A DNA stretch of 64,000 nucleotides from Eleusine coracana subsp. coracana (lineage: Eukaryota > Streptophyta > Magnoliopsida > Poales > Poaceae): positions 22,976,001-23,040,000 of the forward strand of contig CM064428.1 of assembly GCA_032690845.1 (NCBI GenBank), written 5' to 3'. The position numbers and the translations under genes were made by a program. Below the pieces are notes generated by a model. That model worked only from the letters and a program-made list of their open reading frames with translations. It was not told the DNA's origin and did not search any database. How positions within the stretch are numbered: position 1 is the stretch's first letter; each line of letters starts with the position of its first letter. Positions 12,281-23,575 of this stretch are shown piece by piece.

Positions 12281-13030
12281 GTTGTTCAACTCTTCTTGCA
12301 TGGCAATAACCCACTTGTGATCATCCATAGCTTCATCAATGGTAGTGGGCTCAATCATAGAGATGAAAGATAAGTTCTCAATTTCATCATTGGCCTCATC
12401 ATCATTCACTTCACTCACATAGTTGGGCTTATATTGATTTCTCCTTGTCTTTATCCCTTGAGATGGACTCCCAATGATCAAGTCTTGTGAATGACCTTTG
12501 TTGATAGCTTTGGGTCTAGGATGGTATTTTCCTTGAGTGGGAGAAGCTCTAGGTGAAGTATCTTGTGCATCATGGATAGTTTTCTCTCTTGATATATGAG
12601 TGTCTTGGATCCTAAGAGAGGTGTAAGAGTCACTCTTATGCTTTCTTGTTTTGGACTTTGAGCATAAGGTGGATGGGAGGGTATCTTGTGAATAGCTAGG
12701 AGAAGTGGCTTGTGGTGAGGTATGTGGGGAGGTTTGTGGCTCACTTCTCACTTGGGATTCTCATGATTTGGTGAGTGAACCTCAATGAATCTTGGGAGGA
12801 GCTTGTGGGAGTATTTGTGGCATCTTGGGTTGTTTGTTGTACCTCCGAGGAGGAGGTTGGTTAAGATGGTGGAGTAGAGGGATCATATATATTATCATCA
12901 TTGTCCTCGTGGGGTGAAACCTCACCCACGGGCATGTTTCTCAAGGCTTCCCTCATAGACTCATCCTCAATGTTTACATCATGAAATTCATCCTCCTTTT
13001 GAGAACCATTTGACTCATCAAATTAGCACA
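12260..13030 (-). pseudogene. Element H integrase-RT linker
   Basis: Minus strand 12751-12260 is low-complexity (SPHTSPQATSPSYSQDT type, Ser/Pro/His-rich). It leads into EEATIDEAMDDHKWVIAMQEE-like sequence ending in a frame break before the RT fingers. This is the variable linker between the integrase C-terminus and RT. Further upstream (12752-13030) it continues as acidic and Gln/Pro-rich sequence with stops. Confidence 0.65.
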
Positions 13031-13179
13031 TCATAGGATTCTTACACACATCCTAAGGCTGAATTGTAGACCCTATAAGCTTTAGAAGTCCCAGAGTACC
13101 CAACAAGAATGCCTTCATAAGTTCGGCTCTCAAATTTCCCGGGCTTTCTCCTCTTCTTGAGAATGTAACACTTGCAACC

Positions 13180-13818
13180 AAAGACTCAGAAATAGGAAAC
13201 ATTGGGTTTCCGTTCCACCAATAGCTCATATGGCGTCTTCTTCAACAATCGGTGAAGATAGTCACAGTTGGAGGTGTAGCAAGCCATGTTGATTGCCTCC
13301 GCCCAAAACCTCTCATGAGCAAGAGTGATGAGCATATTGTTCTTCCTCTCCACTACTCTATTTTGCTCGGGAGTGTATGTAGCGGAGAATTCATATTTGA
13401 TCCCTTTCTTGTCATAGTATTCCTCTACTGTGGTGTTCTTGAACTCAGTCCCATTGTCACTTCTTATCTTCACATTGCTAGCATTGAATTCATTCTTTTC
13501 TCTCTTGGCAAACTTTCTGAAAATACCACTGGCTTGAGATTTGTCCACAAGAAAGAAGGTCCAAGTGTATCTCGTGAAATCATCAACAATCACCAAGCAA
13601 TATAGATTGCCTCTTAGACTCTTGTAGTGTGTTGGCCCAAACAAATCCATATGCAAGAGCTCTAGAGGACAAGATGTAGACATGAATGACTTGGTGGGAT
13701 GTGAAGATGCAACTTGTTTTCCTGTCTGACAAGCGCTACACAGTCTATCCTTCTCAAAGGTCACATCCTTGATTCCTTCAGCTAGATTCCTCTTGACAAT
13801 CTTCTTGAGCTGATTCAT
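13180..13818 (-). pseudogene. Element H integrase core
   Basis: Minus strand, 210 residues. It has LCSACQTGKQ (CxxC of the zinc domain), LLHMDLFGPTHY (first catalytic Asp), KIRSDNGTEFKN (second Asp) and TPEQNRVVERKN (catalytic Glu), then FWAEAINMACY and KTPYELL. The D-D-E triad is present. About eight residues are missing between the helix after the Glu and FWAEA when compared with elements A and C. Integrase inserts the DNA copy into the host. Confidence 0.85.
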
Positions 13819-13845
13819 TCCAACATGTTCCAGTCTTCTATGCCA

Positions 13846-14250
13846 CTACCATCCCTTGGATGCCTTAGTGAATAGGCAAGTGCTTGGTGGCATATTGCTT
13901 GTTTTGAAATCCGTGACATACAAGGTCCCATGCCTTACTCCATGGAATACTAGCCCTCTCTTGGCATTCTCAATTGTTGCACCATCCTCATCAAATGTGC
14001 ACTTGAAAACCATGTCACAGAGTTGACCAATAGACAAAAGGTTGAAATTGAGGGGTTCTACAAGAAAGACCATGGAGAGATGAAGGTCATTTGTGATGGC
14101 CACCTTGCCCGAGCCTCTAACTCTCCCATTTGAGTTATCCCCAAATGTCACCTTCTCACTTTCTTCGTCTTCATCAATGGTGGTGAACATGGTTAGCTTC
14201 TCAGTCATATGTTGAGTGCACCCAGTATCAAGAATCTAATGAGTACCTCC
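13846..14250 (-). pseudogene. Element H protease tail and GAG-pre-integrase domain
   Basis: Minus strand. ILDTGCTQHMTE near 14240-14205 is a Copia protease active site (D-T-G). KVTFGDNSNGRVRGSGKV and NLLSIGQLCDM follow, the standard GAG_pre-integrase signature, then HGVRHGTLYVTDF. Stops separate it from the integrase just downstream. Confidence 0.75.
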
Positions 14251-14299
14251 ACTCTTGTAGTTGACCCTGGTGGTAGCCATAAGATAAGCACTAGAGGTA

Positions 14300-15732
14300 G
14301 AAGGGTTAGTATCTAAAGCATTACTAAATTGACTAGTACCAACCTCATTTTATCGAGCAATAAGACCATCCTCATAGATAGGGATTATTGCAATCTCATC
14401 CTGAAGTCTTCTCCTGATGGGATAGTGAGGAGCATGATACCTCCAATGTCCATGACCATCTCCCATGTGCACATTGTCAAGGTTGATGTAGTAATGAGGA
14501 GGGCCATAGAGTCCAGCGACATGCTCAAGCACATGCCCCACTTGTGAATGGAGCACGGGTATCATTTCCATTGCTCTCTCAATTGAGAGCTCATGTCTCC
14601 TGTTGACTACCTCCTCAAGTAAGAAACCCCTCTCAGGAGTTGTGATTTGCTAGAGGAGCTTGTCAATCACTTCATGTGGTGCAATCCTCCGAAATCCTCT
14701 GAAGGAGTTTATCCTACACACAAGATCATAGATGCTCAATAGATTCTCACAAAGGTCAACATTCGGATTTCTCACAAATTCACCAAGTTTAAAGAGGAGA
14801 TCCTGCTGGTGAGCTCGATGAAGATGCCAAAGGTGATCTTGTGGTGGAGGAGGTGGTGGCATCGGAGCCGAAGCCAGAAGATTGATCATCTCAAATGATC
14901 GAGCAAGAATTGTTGTTGGTGCTCCCCCTACGCCAGTGCTTTGTCCATCCAATGTGCTTGGAGTAGAACTTGGAATGACACTTGAGGTAGAGCTTGACGA
15001 AGCGCCCGATGAACATCTTGCTCCGAAGGGGTTGTAGAAGTTGTTGCAAGACAATCTTGTGGAGTGATCAAAGAAGTTTGAGCTCGAAGCTACTTCTTTC
15101 CCTTTTCTTGAAGATGCTTCATGGTTTGCCTTGGATGTCTTCTTCCACGCCATGCTTGTGGTGACTTTCTCATCCTTGAAGATTATCTCAATCACGTTCT
15201 CGACGGAGAGACTATTCTCTATGAGAAGGTCAAGGGTGACGTAGAAGATCTTGCTACTCGGAAGCAAGGAGAGGATCTTCTCAACTATCACAATCTTGGG
15301 AAGCTTGAAAGAAGTTTCCCCAATCCTGTCCACAATACCTCACAAGCGAATAAGAGAGTCAAGTAAGTCCTCATTGTCATTAGAATCAAAAGCAAAGAAC
15401 TCCTCAACAAGAGAACTACTAGCATGATCAATAGGAGGCTCACAAACATCATCAATAATAGTCATGCTAGTAGAGCAAGCAAGTTCAAGAGATACATCAT
15501 TATCAATCATCATATTAGGCACACTAGTAGAGCAACCTATCAAGTCATTGCTAGAGGGATCTAGGCACTCACTAGAACAAGACACATCCACACAATCATC
15601 ATAATCATCATACACATGATCATCGGTAAAGGTATTGGCAAAGTCCACAAGAGTATCTATCGACTCATCTGGAATCATGGCATTTAGGTAGCTCTTAAAG
15701 CGATCCTTCCATGAGCCATGACCTGGCCCCAA
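14300..15732 (-). pseudogene. Element H gag, decayed
   Basis: Minus-strand pieces 15732-15340, 15333-14650 and 14571-14350 are in different frames. The second begins with ILSLLPSSKIFYVTLDLL...IIFKDEK, which looks like the C-terminal part of the Copia UBN2 gag fold. It then becomes Ser-rich (SSGASSSSTSS). The first piece is Asp/Ser-rich (DDHVYDDYDDCVDVSCSS). No zinc knuckle was recognised. The assignment rests mainly on position between the primer-binding site and the protease. Confidence 0.55.
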
Positions 15733-15784
15733 ATAGGATCGAGTGACTACTCAAGGCAGTTAAGCCTTATAATGAGCACTTGGC

Positions 15785-15796
15785 TCTGATACCACT
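15785..15796 (-). other. Element H primer-binding site
   Basis: The minus strand reads TGGTATCAGAGCC, complementary to initiator methionine tRNA, immediately inside the LTR end (CCTTTCA plus two bases). This site is standard for plant Copia elements. Confidence 0.8.
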
Positions 15797-16720
15797 TGAA
15801 AGGATCAAGTGACCCAGAGGCGGCGGGGGGGGGGGGGGGGGGGGTGAATCGGAAACTTGCACTATGTACCAAATTTGCCAATTCTTTAAACCAATCACTC
15901 AAATCAACTCCTACGCAATCCTAGTGGTGATTACACTAGAAAGATAATGAACCTATGAAAGGAACAACGTCCTAAGCATACTAGTGAATCACTCAAGGGC
16001 AATGCAACTCCTAAACATGCTAGTAATCAAATACGGAAGCTTAAACACTACAAGCAAGCATGGATCCTATTCATGCAAGTCTACAAGGTAATCAACTAAA
16101 GAAAGACAAGCACGCAAGCATGATTAGCACCTTATGTAAATGCGGAAAGTAATGCATCAAAGTAAGGATTAGAGTAAGAGATGGCTAATGATTTTTCCCG
16201 AGGTCTCGGAGGGATGGTGCCTTCCCCTACTCCTCGTTGGACCACTCCCGCTGGAGTCCCGGTCCCTCCCGCCACCAAGTGGAGTTCTCGCCCACAAGCC
16301 TGCAATCACTCCTAGAGTGAAGACACGGTGTGCGTCACCACTGCACAAAGTACGAGCTCGCCTCCCTCAAGAACTTTCCGGACTCCCTGAGCCGACACGA
16401 GCGCTCACTATTGATGCCCCTTTCACCGACGGGCTCAAACCGTGTACAACGTGTGACGGCCTCCACAACCAATCATGCTAGGCTCGATCACCGACACTTA
16501 ACCAGTCTAGGTCTCACCATAGACCAAGATTAACAATCTCGATCACACCCTCAAGGATACCCTAGCCTTAGATGTGCAAGATGCTCAAGTTACTCTCCAC
16601 TAGCACTCTCAAGATATCCAATATCCTCTCCTAGTGCACTCCTCTTTTCCTCTTGGACCTTACCAAATGCTCTCAGGTATTCCATTGGCCAAGAGAGATC
16701 TCTAAGACCCCAACAACGAA

Positions 16721-16730
16721 GTTATATAGG
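16721..16730 (-). promoter_or_regulatory. TATA box of the H LTR
   Basis: CCTATATAAC on the minus strand, 50-400 bp downstream of the palindrome cluster in the direction of transcription. Confidence 0.5.
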
Positions 16731-16779
16731 CTCCCAACCTAAAACTAGTCGTTGCTTCATGAATTCATCTTTCTGGACG

Positions 16780-17120
16780 TATTGACTGTACAGTCCGATC
16801 TCTCCCAGACCAGACCATCCGGTCACTCTGGTAATGGCTCTCCTAGCCATTGGCTCTACTGTGTCCAGACAAATTCCTGTACTGACTGGACTGTCCGCTC
16901 AGTAGACCGGACCGTCCGGTCGTTTCTCTCTCCATTCTAGAAATGTTTTGGCAATCAGCTTCCTCACTGCCCAGAGCATGTCATAGTGACCGGACCGATC
17001 GGTCTCTATGGCTCCATACTCTGACAGTTTCCTCGCTTCTTTGTTGTAGCCTCCAGACAAAAGCACATAATGATCGTATAGTCCGGTGTCCACAGACCCC
17101 TCTGTCCGGTCTCTATGTCT
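16780..17120. promoter_or_regulatory. Palindrome cluster in the H LTR (CGG-N5-CCG)
   Basis: The perfect 17-bp copy is GACCGGAC-C-GTCCGGTC at 16905-16921. Degenerate copies include GACCATCCGGTC (about 16805), GACCGGACCGATCGGTC (about 16990) and TCCGGTGTCC / TGTCCGGTC (about 17080-17115). The cluster lies upstream of the TATA box, where an enhancer would be. A regulatory role is inferred. Confidence 0.65.
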
Positions 17121-17545
17121 AGAAGCTGAAACTCATCGTCCTCGCTTGACTTCGTTTGCCGGCTTCTCTGAATAGCTCCTTAGCATCTCCACTGTCACCT
17201 AATGCCTATGATTTCACCGAGCAATCTTGCACATCACCGACTAGACATGACCTAAGAGAATGACCTAGACCCCCTTGATAGTCCGGTTTTTCCTATGGAA
17301 TCAAAGCCCTAACAACTAGACAAGTGTTCCAAACACTTGCACCATAGCTTGTTCTCCGCTGTGATCCATCTCCATCAATCCTTGGACTCCATCAAGTTCA
17401 CAAGCCTCCATGCTTGTGGTCATTGTCATCCATTGCCAAGGATGCCATTGACAATCATCATGAGATAGAAGTGGTTCCCTACATGAACAACACTCGTGTA
17501 GATATTAGTCACATTTCATGTTTATCATTCATCACCAAAACATCA

Positions 17546-17579
17546 TACCTTGGGGTGACCTCAATGGTCATGATCCTTA
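17546..17579. other. Short unassigned spacer between H and the E 3' LTR
   Basis: This 34-bp stretch matches neither the H LTR nor the E LTR. It may be a remnant of E pol or filler DNA from the deletion that removed most of E. Confidence 0.4.
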
Positions 17580-18267
17580 CAATCGGTTTCGATCTCTTGT
17601 TGGGTAGATAGGGTTAGATCTGATCTGTTTATAGATAGAGTCGATAGAGTTCTATCGGGATGTTTAGCTGATAGGTTATCATGGTTCAATTGACTTCTGG
17701 TACTTGGACTAGCTGTATTATCTTCTTTGACAAGTCGTTTGCCCCCATATCATAATAAGATAGATTTATGATTTTGAGGCATATTTTCAATACCAGCTAA
17801 TTAGATCTATCGACATGGTACTATCGACAGAGCGGGTCTATGCGTATTTACTGTAGAACTATCGATTTAGCTCTATCAATTCTGGCACCTCATATCGACT
17901 TGGCCAGTTACTTCATGAATAATGTAGGCTTATCGACTCTGGCCTGTTGAATAAATTCTTTATCGGCATCCATTATTTTAAATTGTTTATTGAATTAAAT
18001 TTTGCCAATAAAGCCGATACAATCAGCCAATTAGTTTACTTTATTTTATTTTCTTTATTCATATAATAACCTGGGCTGATTTCAGGAATAGTGACTATCG
18101 GCTTTCTTCAACGGCCTATTCTAGGCTGATGACCCACGTCTTCTGATGATCCGTCTCTTTATCGATTTGCAGGGGAAATCAACTAGCACACCCCAGTTTC
18201 TTGTATTGAGTCTGCACTGGAGTTAAGCAAATCTCCCAGGTCACACGTGGTGATTTTCGTGTCAACA
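17580..18267 (+). repeat. Element E 3' LTR, second half only
   Basis: The stretch aligns with 2437-3121 of the 5' LTR from CGGTTTC onward, including GGGTAGATAGGGTTAGATC and the CTATCGA words. It ends GTGTCAACA followed by the CACGC duplication. The first 670 bp or so are absent. Confidence 0.85.
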
Positions 18268-18272
18268 CACGC
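18268..18272. repeat. Target-site duplication of element E, right copy (CACGC)
   Basis: It matches 1761-1765. D's LTR sequence continues directly after it. Confidence 0.88.
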
Positions 18273-18520
18273 GTCAAGATCAAGAAGTCACGCTTTGAGA
18301 AGCATGCAAGGCAGTTCCCGGTTTGGGCATCATAACCGGTGGTGGTGATTGAAGGTGCGTGTGGCACCATCACGGAGTGTGCGTCGAGGCAAAGCAAAGT
18401 CGTGAAGGGCTCGATGGCGTTCGCGTGACGAGGATAAAGATGGATGGTTGTGCCCCTGGTTGTAGGTGGCAATGTATTGTAGGTGAGGGGTAGGATGGTC
18501 TTTAGGACAACCGCTAGGCC

Positions 18521-18529
18521 TATATAAGG
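18521..18529 (+). promoter_or_regulatory. TATA box of the D 5' LTR
   Basis: TATATAAGG, conserved in the D 3' LTR (about 29100) and in both C LTRs on the opposite strand. Confidence 0.6.
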
Positions 18530-19140
18530 AGAGGTTGGGCTGGTGGGAGAGGTGCCTCTTCCCATTATTGTGTTAGGAACTCATTTCAAAGTGCTAGGAG
18601 AGGTCTTCATGTAATAGAGGAGAGAAGAGGGTGTCTAAGAGACATCTCTTGCTCTTCCAAATAGTAGGAGGAAGAGGGTGGCTTCCTAGCCATGTATCCA
18701 TGTATCTTGACTTGATGAATCAATGATATGAGATTCAAATTCGTGCTCAAGTTCTTCCTCTCTCCCTAAATCCCAAATTTCCCTTTTTCTCTATTTTCAG
18801 AGCTATTTTCATGGGAATTTTCGATCTCATTTTTTGGGCATGTTTGGGGGCAGATTTCTTGGGGGATCTTGGTTCTATGATGAGCTAGAACAATCCTATA
18901 TGGGTCCTTGACCGAATCAAGAGCTCTAGCACCTACGATTTGAAACATTTCTCAAGTTTCCCCTTTTTGGTGTTCTTGGCACAAGATCTGAAATTCATGA
19001 TGATTCCTTGAGCCAATTGAGTGGATATTCTTGGATTAGGGTCATGATGTGTTGAGGATTACCTGGTCCAAAAATCACATGATTTGTACTTTGTTTGATT
19101 AGGTTTTGGTCAAGTTCTTGTCTAATCCCAAACTAATTTT

Positions 19141-19330
19141 TGTTCTGGCGACGGTCAATCGGCACTGCTGGTGCAGGAAGAAAAATCTGGATCGGCACTG
19201 CCGATGTCCTGACTAGGAAATTTGTTTTCTTTCTGATGTCAATCAACACTACCGATGATATGACAGGCACTGCCGATGGTGCCTATCGGCACTACTGATG
19301 CCTGTGATCGGCACTGCTGATGATTGTCTA
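19141..19330. promoter_or_regulatory. Palindrome cluster in the D LTR (ATCGGCA-C-TGCCGAT type)
   Basis: A perfect copy with 7-bp arms is at 19191-19205. Six or so degenerate copies follow (for example ATCGGCACTGCTGGTG, GGCACTGCCGATG, ATCGGCACTACTGATG). The same cluster, more decayed, is at 29735-29890 in the 3' LTR. It lies downstream of the TATA box, so it would be transcribed. Confidence 0.65.
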
Positions 19331-19571
19331 GTGACATATTTGAGTCTGTTCTTTGACCGTGTCAATTTTTTGCTTCTCTCCTTTGTTTCCGTTGTGTCCC
19401 GCCGTTGTGTTGATCACTCCTAGGATTGGCACATCACAAGTTGGTGTGTGTAATCTTGGTGATCCGTTTTGAGGTTGGCTCGGGTTGAAATTGGGACATA
19501 GGCCAAGTTCTTGTGAAGAATTTTTATTGGCTCCCATTCACGCCCCCTCTAGTTGCCTTCTCGGTCCTTCA

Positions 19572-19587
19572 ATTGGTATCAGAGACG
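19572..19587 (+). other. Element D primer-binding site
   Basis: ATTGGTATCAGAGACG follows the LTR end. TGGTATCAGAG is complementary to the initiator methionine tRNA 3' end. Confidence 0.8.
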
Positions 19588-19634
19588 GTTTGATCACTAG
19601 TTGACCCTTACTGGTTTTGTGATCCGAAGGCGAC

Positions 19635-21760
19635 ATGGAGAAGCGTGCGGTCAAGCTTTGGATGTTCGATGGAGAGGACTTTCCCTACTGAAAGTCGGAC
19701 CAAGGCTTATCTGTTAAGCCAAGGACATGCAATTTAGGAGATCATTGAGTAGGACTATGCCATACCGGACGACCTCAACACCATGCCAGCAGGTGAGTTG
19801 AACAAGTATGAACAACTCCAAAGCTATCAATATTCTACTTTCTGCTCTAGGTAGGAGTGAACATGATCGTGTTGCACATCTTGACACTGCTCATGCAATT
19901 TGGGAAAAGCTTTGCATGTACCATAAGGGTACTAATCAAGTCAAGTCTATGCGTATGGACTCTTACAATAGTCAGTACCAAACCTTTGCACAAAAACCTG
20001 GGAAGTCACTAGATGAAACTTTTCATAGGTTTGAGGCAATTGTCTACAACTTGAGGGCTTGTGGTAACCTTGTGTACAATGATAATGATAGAGCTAAGCA
20101 ACTGCTATATTCACTTGATGACAATGTTTGGGGGGCGGGGTGGGGGGTTAAAATTGCTGCTCTAGAGGAAACTGCTGATTTTAATACACTGACCTGTGAG
20201 CAACTATATAGCAAGCTGAAATCTCATGCACTGTCTAGGAAATCTCATCATAATCATGTTAATCTTGCTTCTAGCATGACTTTGCTTTCTATCTCTCAAA
20301 AGGGTAGTCACAGTGGTGCTTCTTATGAGACTAACCTCTTACTTGACAAGTCTTTTTTGGAGTTTGCTCTTTCTTCTCTTGTTGTAGCTTCCGATGAATA
20401 GATGGAGTGCATTCTTGATGAGGAGCTGTCCTTGCTCACAAGGAAGTTCAGGAAGTTCTATAACAACCACAAGGAGAGAAGAGGAGGTGGTTCAAGAACC
20501 TGCTTCTAGTGTGGTGACCCGGGACACTTCATTGCTGACTACCCCAAAAAGAAGAAGGCCGGGTACCATGATAATAACACTGAAGATTTCAAGTAGAAGA
20601 AGAACCGCTTCTACAAGGTAAGAACTCCAAGAAGTTCGCCAAGGCCATTGCATGCGCATGCGTTGCTGCTTTGAGCGATGTTGACCTCACATCAAGCGAA
20701 GGCCTTACAAGCTCGGAGGAGGAGGTGGAGAAGCCACAAGTCAAGAGGAAGGATGACTTCACTGGGCTTTGCTTCATGGAAAAGAATGATCATGACACCA
20801 ACTCTGGTTCCGACTCCGACACAAGCGAGGTACCTCCCACTCTTGATGAGCTCTCTTCTGAACTTGATCATTTGCGTGATGTTTTGCTCATGCAAGATGA
20901 TAAGCTTCGTTGCGCTATTGGTGAGAGTAGAGAGCTTAAGTCTAAGTTGGAGAGTGCTGAATATGAAATCACTTCGCTTAGGTCTAATCTTGCAAAAGAT
21001 GACATTGTTGTTGAGTGTGAGTCTTGTCAAGTTGTGATGAATGATCTTGCACCATGGGAAGTTGTGCATGCTCAAGTTGCAAGTCAACTTAAGAGTGCCC
21101 TTAAAGAGCTTGATGAATTCAAGGCTAGACCAACTCTTTTGGGTGCATGTCAGAAGTGCCTCAAGCTCACAAGTGAGTTGGAAGCTCAAACCCTCAAAGT
21201 TGAAGAGCTCGAGTCCAAGCTGCTAAATGAGACTCGCTCTAAGGTTCTCCCACCACTATGTGTAGTGTGTGGCTCTCTTAAGGATAAGCTTGTAGTAACT
21301 AGAGAGGAAAACAAGAACCTTGTTCAAGAAAATGACTACCTCATCTCTCATCTCCAAAGAACCCTAGTGAGTGATGAGAAGATTGAGAGTGACTTGGCAA
21401 GAGTTAAAAAGAGTTCTAGTAGGTCAACATGCAACTTGGGCTTGGGATTTGAGAGGATTGACAAAGAGAGTGAAAATATGGGTAAGTTTGTGCCTAGCTC
21501 TAGCTACAAGGATGACGAACAATCCATCCAACCCATTGACAAGTACTATCCACCAAACTCCAAACCTTCCTTCAACTCAAAGCAAACAGAGAAACCAAAA
21601 CCCAAAACTCCTATGCAAACAAAGCCTAAACATGAGAATATCTACATTTGCATGTTCTGCGGTCGTAAGGGTCACTTGGATGAGTACTGTTATAGGCGTA
21701 AATGGATTGAGAGGATGCAAGCTGAATTAACTCAAAATGTGCATCATGATGATTTTTTTT
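19635..21760 (+). pseudogene. Element D gag (UBN2 fold, coiled coil, two zinc knuckles), broken
   Basis: The start ATG at 19635 opens MEKRAVKLWMFDGEDFPY but stops at codon 19 (TGA, 19689-19691). The UBN2 gag core is readable from 19808 to 20401. The first zinc knuckle (about 20497-20540) has TAG between its first two cysteines and Tyr for the last Cys. From 20671 to 21760 a long charged coiled coil leads to CMFCGRKGHLDEYC, an intact second CX2CX4HX4C knuckle. Sirevirus Gag proteins are known for extended C-terminal coiled-coil regions. An extra GGGGCGGGG stretch near 20132 adds residues absent from C. Confidence 0.82.
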
Positions 21761-22147
21761 TTATTTTCAGTCTCGCTCTTTTTCTCGTGCCTATCGTGGA
21801 CAAGGTCATCACTCATATGGCTTTGATTCACAAACAGAGGCTTTGCATCGCAGCGCTTTGGTGCCCCATATTTTCCTCATCTTGGTGAGCATCGCTTGCT
21901 TGGTTTTGGTTTTCACACATATGATTTCTATCCTTAGAACTCTAGGTTTGAATCGAGACGCTTTGACATGCCATGTTTTCCCCATCATGGTTCTTGTCCC
22001 ATGCGTTCGAATGATAATGTGCAAAGAATTGTGATGACTACTATCAGTCATATGGTGAAGTGCTGGATTCCCAAATGCTTTCTAACTAACCGTAGCACTG
22101 AGCCATTGATCTTTCCTTCTTGTTCTTTGTAGGTAGCAGGTGGAGGC

Positions 22148-23575
22148 ATGGAGAACAAGCGGCTAATGGACTTCGGGTGTTCGCACCACATGACCGGAGA
22201 TGCAAAGTGGTTCTTCAGCCTCACTCCCTAGAAGCACCGGGAGTACGTGATCTTTGGAGATGACAAGAGAGGGAGAGTGAATGCAAGGGGCATGGTTAAG
22301 GTAAATGAAAAATTCACTCTTAAGGATGTTGGTTTGGTTGAGCATCTCAAGCACAATCTCCTCTTTGTCTCTCAATTGCTTGATGTTGGTTTGGAAGTGC
22401 GCTTTAAGAAAAATGCGTCTTGTGTTCTTGATTCGAATGGCTCTTTGGTTTGTGGGATCTCTGGCATTGGGAAAGTTTTTTAGGCTGATTTGGCTGACTC
22501 TCCTGGTTCTCACAAGTGTTTGTTTGCTCAATCTTCTTTTGAGCTCTGGAAATGGCATAGGAGACTAGGTCACATGAGCTTTTACTTGCTTTATCGCTTA
22601 AGTGGCCTAGGTTTTATCTGAGGATTGACTAAGCTCAAATTTGATAAGGATTTGGTTTGTGCTCCTTGTCATCATGGGAAAATGATTGCCGCTTCTCATC
22701 CACCAATTAATTTGGTGATGACTGAACTCCCTGGAGAGCAGCTTCACATGGACACTTTTGGTCATTCTCGGGTTCGTTCGGCGGGTGGAGAGCTGCTTCT
22801 TGTGATTGTTGACGACTTTTCTTGCTAGTCTTGGGTTTACTTTTTTGAGAGCAAGGATGAAGTGTTTCATCACTTTTGGAGCTTAGCTTTGAGGTTGCTC
22901 AAGGAACTCCCTGGTGCATTACGAGCAATCCGCAGTGATAATGGCACTGAGTACAAGAACTCCTCCTTTGATGCTTTCTGCCTTGAGCATGGTATTGAGC
23001 ATCAGTTTTCAGCAGCTCTTGTCCATGAATAGAATGGTGTGGTCGAAAGAAAGAACAAAACCTTGGTGGAAATGTCCCGGAGGATACTCGCTGAGCATAG
23101 GACTCCGAGGCGGTTTTGGGCTGAGGCCATCATCACTTCTTGCTATGTTTCAAATTGGGTTTTCTTGCGCTCAATTCTTAATGTAACTTCTTATGAGCTA
23201 CGTTATGGGAGGAAGCCATCTGTTTCTCAATTGCGTTCCTTTGGTTGCAAGTGCTTTATTATCAAGCATTGCAATCTTGACAAGTTTGAGTCAAGATCTT
23301 CTGACGACATCTTTCTTGGTGACACCCTTCATGGCCATTCCTACAGAGTTTTGAATTTGGAAACTAACACCGTCGTAGAGTCCTACGATGTAACCTTTGA
23401 TGAATCAAACTCTTGTGCAAGCAATGTGGTTGAGACTGTAGGTAGCAGGGAAATGGAGGGAAGCATATTTGTAGAAGAGGACCTACAGGGCACTGATGAT
23501 GATGATGATGATGATGATGATTCACCTCATCTCTCATCTGAGCTTGTTCCTGCTATTTCCATCACTCCAACATAG
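22148..23575 (+). pseudogene. Element D protease and integrase, broken
   Basis: MENKRLMDFGCSHHMTGD carries D-F-G where C has D-S-G (TTC at 22172-22174), which removes the protease nucleophile-loop Ser. GAG_pre-integrase follows (VIFGDDKRGRVNARG, LLFVSQLLDVG), then the zinc domain and HMDTFGHSR (first Asp), SDNGTEYKNSS (second Asp) and NGVVERKN (Glu). Stops lie near 22228, 22481, 22827 and 23029. An Asp-coding (GAT)n run sits at 23496-23521. The C-terminal part ends with TPT and a stop at 23573. Confidence 0.82.

Larger units (their letters stand above)
9918..17545 (-). mobile_element. Element H: Sirevirus-type Copia retrotransposon, 3' LTR missing
   Basis: On the minus strand H runs from the 5' LTR (17545 to 15797), through a primer-binding site at 15785-15796, gag, protease, integrase, RT and RNase H (to 10826), to a 3' noncoding stretch with several GGGGGAG-type tracts (complement of CTCCCCC at 10039, 10128 and 10256). 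No 3' LTR remains: 9918 abuts the G LTR. An H-family LTR fragment lies elsewhere, at 30513-30800. The pol order PR-IN-RT-RH is Copia. All genes carry frameshifts or stops. Confidence 0.82.
15797..17545 (-). repeat. Element H 5' LTR (about 1749 bp)
   Basis: On the minus strand the LTR starts TGATGTTTTGG at 17545 and ends CCTTTCA at 15797 beside the primer-binding site. Near the end is a long C tract (complement of the G run at about 15823-15842). A TATA box is at 16730-16721. A palindrome cluster with GACCGGAC-C-GTCCGGTC lies at 16780-17120. The block matches the fragment at 30513-30800. Confidence 0.8.
1766..18267 (+). mobile_element. Element E: Ty3/Gypsy retrotransposon (Tat-like) inserted in D's LTR
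   Basis: E starts TGTTGGCATCGG at 1766 and its 3' LTR ends GTGTCAACA at 18267. CACGC lies on both sides (1761-1765 and 18268-18272), a perfect 5-bp TSD. The LTR end recurs at 2437-3121 and 17580-18267 with a few percent divergence. Inside are gag (from 3359) and an aspartic protease (to 6116). Pol downstream of the protease is missing and replaced by F, G and H. The first half of the 3' LTR is also missing. The protease motif VDGGVAVNIMP (D-G-G rather than D-S/T-G) is typical of the rice Gypsy families I know as Tat-like. Confidence 0.85.
18273..19571 (+). repeat. Element D 5' LTR, second part
   Basis: This continues the LTR from 1765. It matches the reverse complement of the C LTRs from about 47745 downward and the D 3' LTR at 29049-30134. 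The end reads CATTCACGCCCCCTCTAG...TCGGTCCTTCA. TATATAAGG at 18521 is the TATA box. Palindromes lie at 19141-19330, about 620-800 bp after the TATA box. Confidence 0.85.

Noticed and set aside
15823..15842. Long G run as a biological feature (G-quadruplex)
   Set aside because: It is an expanded form of the C-rich motif common to these LTR ends. Run length is unreliable in sequencing, so no separate feature is claimed.
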